7,762 nt of DNA from Acidobacteriota bacterium (GTDB taxonomy: Bacteria; Acidobacteriota; Thermoanaerobaculia; Multivoradales; UBA5704): contig QHVW01000382.1 in NCBI GenBank assembly GCA_003223675.1, positions 1-7,762 on the forward strand, in the 5' to 3' direction. The notes below the pieces were generated by a model. That model was not told the origin of the DNA and did no database searches. It saw only the letters and a list, made by a program, of their open reading frames with translations. This document shows, in pieces, positions 5,616 through 7,762 of this stretch. The translations under genes and the position numbers were made by a program. Position 1 is the stretch's first letter; each line of letters starts with the position of its first letter.

Positions 5616-6392
5616 ATGCCTGAGACCATCCTGGTGGAACGCGAAGGGCGCGTCGCCATCCTGACCATCAACCGGCCCGACAAGATGAACGCCCTGAACG
5701 ATCAGGTGCGCAACGACATGCTGGAGATCCTGGGCCAGATCGAGACCGACGCCTCCGTGGGGGTGGCCGTGATCACCGGCGCCGGCGAGAAGGCGTTCAT
5801 CGCCGGGGCGGACATCGGCGAGTTCGCCGGCCGCACCCCGTTCGACCAGCGCCACGCCATGCGCAGCCCGCGGATCTTCGACGTCATGGCGAGCTTCCCC
5901 AAACCGGTGATCGCCATGATCAACGGCTTCTGCCTGGGCGGCGGCTGCGAGCTGGCCATGTCCTGCGACATCCGCATCGCCTCGGACAAGGCCCGCTTCG
6001 GCCAGCCGGAGATCAATCTGGGCCTCATCCCGGGCGGCGGCGGCACCCAGCGCCTGCCGCGCCTGGTGGGCACCGGCCAGGCCATGCGGCTGATCCTCTC
6101 CGGCGACATGATTCCCGCCGCCGAGGCCCAGTCGATCGGCCTGGTCGAGATGGTGGTGCCGGCCGAGGAGCTGCGGGCCAAGACCCTGGAGCTCGCCAAC
6201 AAGATCGCCGCCAAGAGCCCGCTCACCCTCAAGGTCGCCAAGGAGGCGCTGCGGGCCAGCGAGCGGCTGTCGATCGAGGACGGCATCTCCTACGAGCGCG
6301 ACCTCTTCTGCCTCTGCTTCTCCTCCGCCGACAAGGAGGAAGGGGTGAAGGCGTTCCTGGAGAAGCGGCCGGCCCAATGGACGGGGAGATAA
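5616..6392 (+). CDS. Short-chain enoyl-CoA hydratase (crotonase)
   Basis: This 258-aa cytosolic enzyme hydrates trans-2-enoyl-CoA to 3-hydroxyacyl-CoA in beta-oxidation or related routes. All hallmarks are present: INRPDKMNAL near residue 18, AFIAGADIGEF (first oxyanion contact), CLGGGCELAMSCD with catalytic Glu112, FGQPEINLGLIPGGGGTQRLPR with catalytic Glu132, and the C-terminal GVKAFLEKRPAQWTGR. The length is that of the family. The start is fixed by GGAGGAG at 5602-5608, 7 nt before the ATG; the frame is open 84 bp further upstream, but there is no ribosome binding site there. It differs from the upstream hydratase (1807-2601) in keeping the GGTQRL loop, so the two are paralogs with different substrates. 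The next gene starts 2 bp after its stop, indicating an operon. Confidence 0.95.
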   Translation: MPETILVEREGRVAILTINRPDKMNALNDQVRNDMLEILGQIETDASVGVAVITGAGEKAFIAGADIGEFAGRTPFDQRHAMRSPRIFDVMASFPKPVIAMINGFCLGGGCELAMSCDIRIASDKARFGQPEINLGLIPGGGGTQRLPRLVGTGQAMRLILSGDMIPAAEAQSIGLVEMVVPAEELRAKTLELANKIAAKSPLTLKVAKEALRASERLSIEDGISYERDLFCLCFSSADKEEGVKAFLEKRPAQWTGR

Positions 6393-6394
6393 TC

Positions 6395-7564
6395 ATGCCT
6401 ACGATGACCGCTCCGCATACCGACCTGCTGGCGCTGCGCTCCGAGTTCCCCATCCTGGAGCACACGACCTATCTGATCAACAACTCGCTGGGGGCGATGC
6501 CGCGCGCCGTCCACGGCGAGATGGAGGCCTTCGCCGATGCCTGGGGGAAGCGCGGGGTGCGCGCCTGGGCCGAGGGATGGTGGGAGATGTCGGCCGAGAC
6601 CGGCGATCTGCTGGCGCCGCTGCTCGGCGTCCGCCCCGGCGCGGTCTCCATGCACCAGAACGTCTCCGTGGCTGCCGCGATCTTCCTCTCCTGCATCGAC
6701 TACCCGGCGGAGCGCAACAAGATCGTCTACACCGCGCTGAACTTCCCCAACGTCATGTACATCCTGGAGGGGGAGCGCCGGAAGGGGGCGGAGATCGTCA
6801 CCGTCCCCTCGGACGACAACATCGGCGTGCCCACCGAGCGGCTGCTGGCGGCCATCGACGAGCGGACGCGGCTGGTGCCGATCTCCCACACCCTCTTCCG
6901 CAGCGCCTTCGTGCAGGACGCCGAGGCGATCGCCCGCCGCTGTCGCGAGGTGGGGGCGATCCTGCTGCTCGACGTCTACCAGTCCACGGGCGCGGTGCCG
7001 CTGGAGCTGGAGGCCTGGGGGGTGCACGCCGCGATGGGCGGCTCGGTCAAGTGGCTCTGCGGCGGCCCGGGCGCCGGCTATCTCTGGGTGAATCCGGAGA
7101 TCGCGGGCTCGCTGCGGCCGACGCTCGTGGGCTGGCAGGCGGACGAGGAGCCCTTCACCTTCCGTCCCGGCCCGATCCGCTACCGGCAGGAGCCGGCCTG
7201 GCGCTTCCTCACCGGCACGCCGAACGTCCCGGCCCTCTACGCCTGCCGTCCCGGCTACAAGATCGTGGCTGGCGTGGGCCAGAAGAAGATCCGCGAGCGC
7301 TCCCTCGCCCTCACCGACTACCTGATCGCGCTCGCCGAGGAGGCCGGCTTCGAGATCCGCACCCCGCGCGATCACAAGCACCGGGGAGGCACGGTCTCGG
7401 TCTTCCACCCCGACGCCGAGCATCTCTGCCATGAGCTGATCGCCCGCGAGATTATGTGCGATTTCCGGCCCAACGCGGGCATCCGGCTCTCTCCGCACTT
7501 CTTCAACACCGAGGAGGAGCTGGAGCACGCGGTGGCGACGTTGAAGGAGCTGACGGGCAAATAG
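6395..7564 (+). CDS. Class V PLP-dependent enzyme, kynureninase-like
   Basis: This 389-aa cytosolic enzyme has the aminotransferase class-V fold. The N-terminal INNSLGAMP, the MHQNVSVA phosphate-side region, LLLDVYQSTGAVPLEL with Asp193 (pairs with the PLP ring nitrogen), and GGSVKWLCGGPGAGYLWV with Schiff-base Lys219 are visible. The C-terminal CDFRPNAGIRLSPHFFNTEEEL has Arg364 placed to bind the substrate carboxylate. The D-x-x-QS-x-GAVP and K-x-L-x-GGPGA patterns resemble kynureninases, but related cysteine desulfurase-like and isopenicillin-N-epimerase-like members share them, so the reaction is not settled. The ATG at 6395 is preferred over one at 6377, because GGGGAG (6383-6388) lies six bases before it and the earlier one overlaps the hydratase with no ribosome binding site. 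It is co-transcribed with the hydratase; a role in amino-acid (perhaps tryptophan) breakdown feeding CoA metabolism is inference. Confidence 0.88.
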   Translation: MPTMTAPHTDLLALRSEFPILEHTTYLINNSLGAMPRAVHGEMEAFADAWGKRGVRAWAEGWWEMSAETGDLLAPLLGVRPGAVSMHQNVSVAAAIFLSCIDYPAERNKIVYTALNFPNVMYILEGERRKGAEIVTVPSDDNIGVPTERLLAAIDERTRLVPISHTLFRSAFVQDAEAIARRCREVGAILLLDVYQSTGAVPLELEAWGVHAAMGGSVKWLCGGPGAGYLWVNPEIAGSLRPTLVGWQADEEPFTFRPGPIRYRQEPAWRFLTGTPNVPALYACRPGYKIVAGVGQKKIRERSLALTDYLIALAEEAGFEIRTPRDHKHRGGTVSVFHPDAEHLCHELIAREIMCDFRPNAGIRLSPHFFNTEEELEHAVATLKELTGK

Positions 7565-7598
7565 GAAAATAGGGCGCGGGGAAGAATCTCGAAATTCG

Positions 7599-7627
7599 TT
7601 GACGGAGTTTTGCCTCCAAAGTCGCAT
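7599..7627 (+). promoter_or_regulatory. Weak promoter candidate in the 150-bp gap before the last gene
   Basis: TTGACG (7599-7604) is five of six to a -35. After 17 bp follows TCGCAT, a poor -10. A separate -10-like TATACC lies at 7662-7667 without a -35. GGACCC (7644-7649) and GGGTCC (7671-7676) form an inverted repeat around that element. The change from GC-rich coding to this AT-richer leader fits a new transcription unit. No rho-independent terminator for the preceding operon is seen. Confidence 0.3.
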
Positions 7628-7682
7628 CTCCCAGATAGACCCAGGACCCGACGGGAGTCTGTATACCGGAGGGTCCATTTTC

Positions 7683-7701
7683 ATGGAGCCCACGGGCTCA
7701 T
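7683..7701 (+). promoter_or_regulatory. Hairpin just upstream of the last gene's Shine-Dalgarno
   Basis: GAGCCC (7686-7691) and GGGCTC (7694-7699) are exact complements separated by AC, giving a five-pair stem with a CACG loop. Flanking AT and AT bases can add pairs past a bulged G. The AGGAG of the next gene begins within the base after it. It may modulate translation; only the dyad itself is seen. Confidence 0.35.
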
Positions 7702-7714
7702 AGGAGATCCGCGA

Positions 7715-7762
7715 ATGAAGAGGAACGCTCCGTCCGCCGGCAAAAAGCTCTCACTGCGCGTC
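7715..7762 (+). CDS. Start of a small gene with a class I lanthipeptide-leader-like N terminus (cut by window end)
   Basis: Sixteen codons are present: MKRNAPSAGKKLSLRV, open to the last base. AGGAG at 7702-7706 lies 8 nt before the ATG, and the gene has its own 150-bp leader, so the start is credible. The run K-K-L-S-L-x matches from memory the beginning of leader peptides of class I lanthipeptide precursors and related natural-product precursors, which typically read K-L-x-L-x-K-E-T-[IVL]. Only the first half of that motif is inside the window. The length, core peptide and modifying enzymes cannot be seen. Alternatives are any small basic N terminus. The gene call is fairly safe; the precursor assignment is tentative. 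Confidence 0.55.
   Translation, partial: MKRNAPSAGKKLSLRV

Noticed and set aside
6349..6392. End of the third hydratase copy (AFLEKRPAQWTGR) as a further unit of the 111-bp repeat
   Set aside because: Only a short stretch (GCGTTCCTGGAGAAGCGG) is shared, which reflects the conserved family C terminus. The rest does not align at the DNA level.
6377..6394. ATG at 6377 as start of the class V PLP enzyme
   Set aside because: It lies inside the end of the hydratase gene with no ribosome binding site, while ATG at 6395 has GGGGAG at a normal distance.
5406..7693. Long open frames on the minus strand (5406-6377 and 6290-7693, also 315-1013 and 1615-2784)
   Set aside because: They lie opposite genes with clear catalytic motifs. 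Their translations are low-complexity, rich in Gly, Arg, Ala and His, and match no family; they are by-products of high GC at third positions.

Overview
The window is dense, GC-rich bacterial DNA with every supportable gene on the + strand. Short 4-base gene overlaps, Shine-Dalgarno-led starts, fatty-acyl/aromatic-type CoA chemistry, a Uma2 nuclease and a possible lanthipeptide-type leader at the right edge fit a soil or sediment Acidobacteriota-like organism. That assignment is an impression from gene style, not a phylogenetic result.

Layout. (1) 1-2601 is a translationally coupled operon: a thiolase whose reading frame is broken near 440-450, a class-I glutamine-amidotransferase-like hydrolase (peptidase C26), and a crotonase-fold hydratase resembling cyclohexa-1,5-diene-1-carbonyl-CoA hydratases. 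(2) 2602-4620 is a two-gene cassette: a cytosolic subtilisin-family (S8) protease with an N-terminal prodomain-like region, then a 124-aa protein that looks like a free-standing copy of such an inhibitory prodomain. (3) 4623-4733 is a second, about 92 % identical copy of the last 111 bp of the hydratase gene, so the protease cassette lies between direct repeats of its neighbour's 3' end. (4) 4824-5492 encodes a Uma2-family PD-(D/E)XK protein, preceded by two interlocking inverted repeats. (5) 5616-7564 is a second operon: a canonical enoyl-CoA hydratase and a kynureninase-like class-V PLP enzyme. (6) 7565-7762 is an intergenic leader followed by the first 16 codons of a new gene whose N terminus resembles class I lanthipeptide leaders.

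The two metabolic operons read as housekeeping or catabolic acyl-CoA metabolism. The central protease/inhibitor cassette is the accessory part: it has visibly more AT-ending codons than its flanks, it is bracketed by a duplicated gene end, and it pairs a protease without a secretion signal with a small prodomain-like partner. It is the best candidate for an undescribed system here. A regulated intracellular protease module, possibly used in stress or defence, is an inference only.
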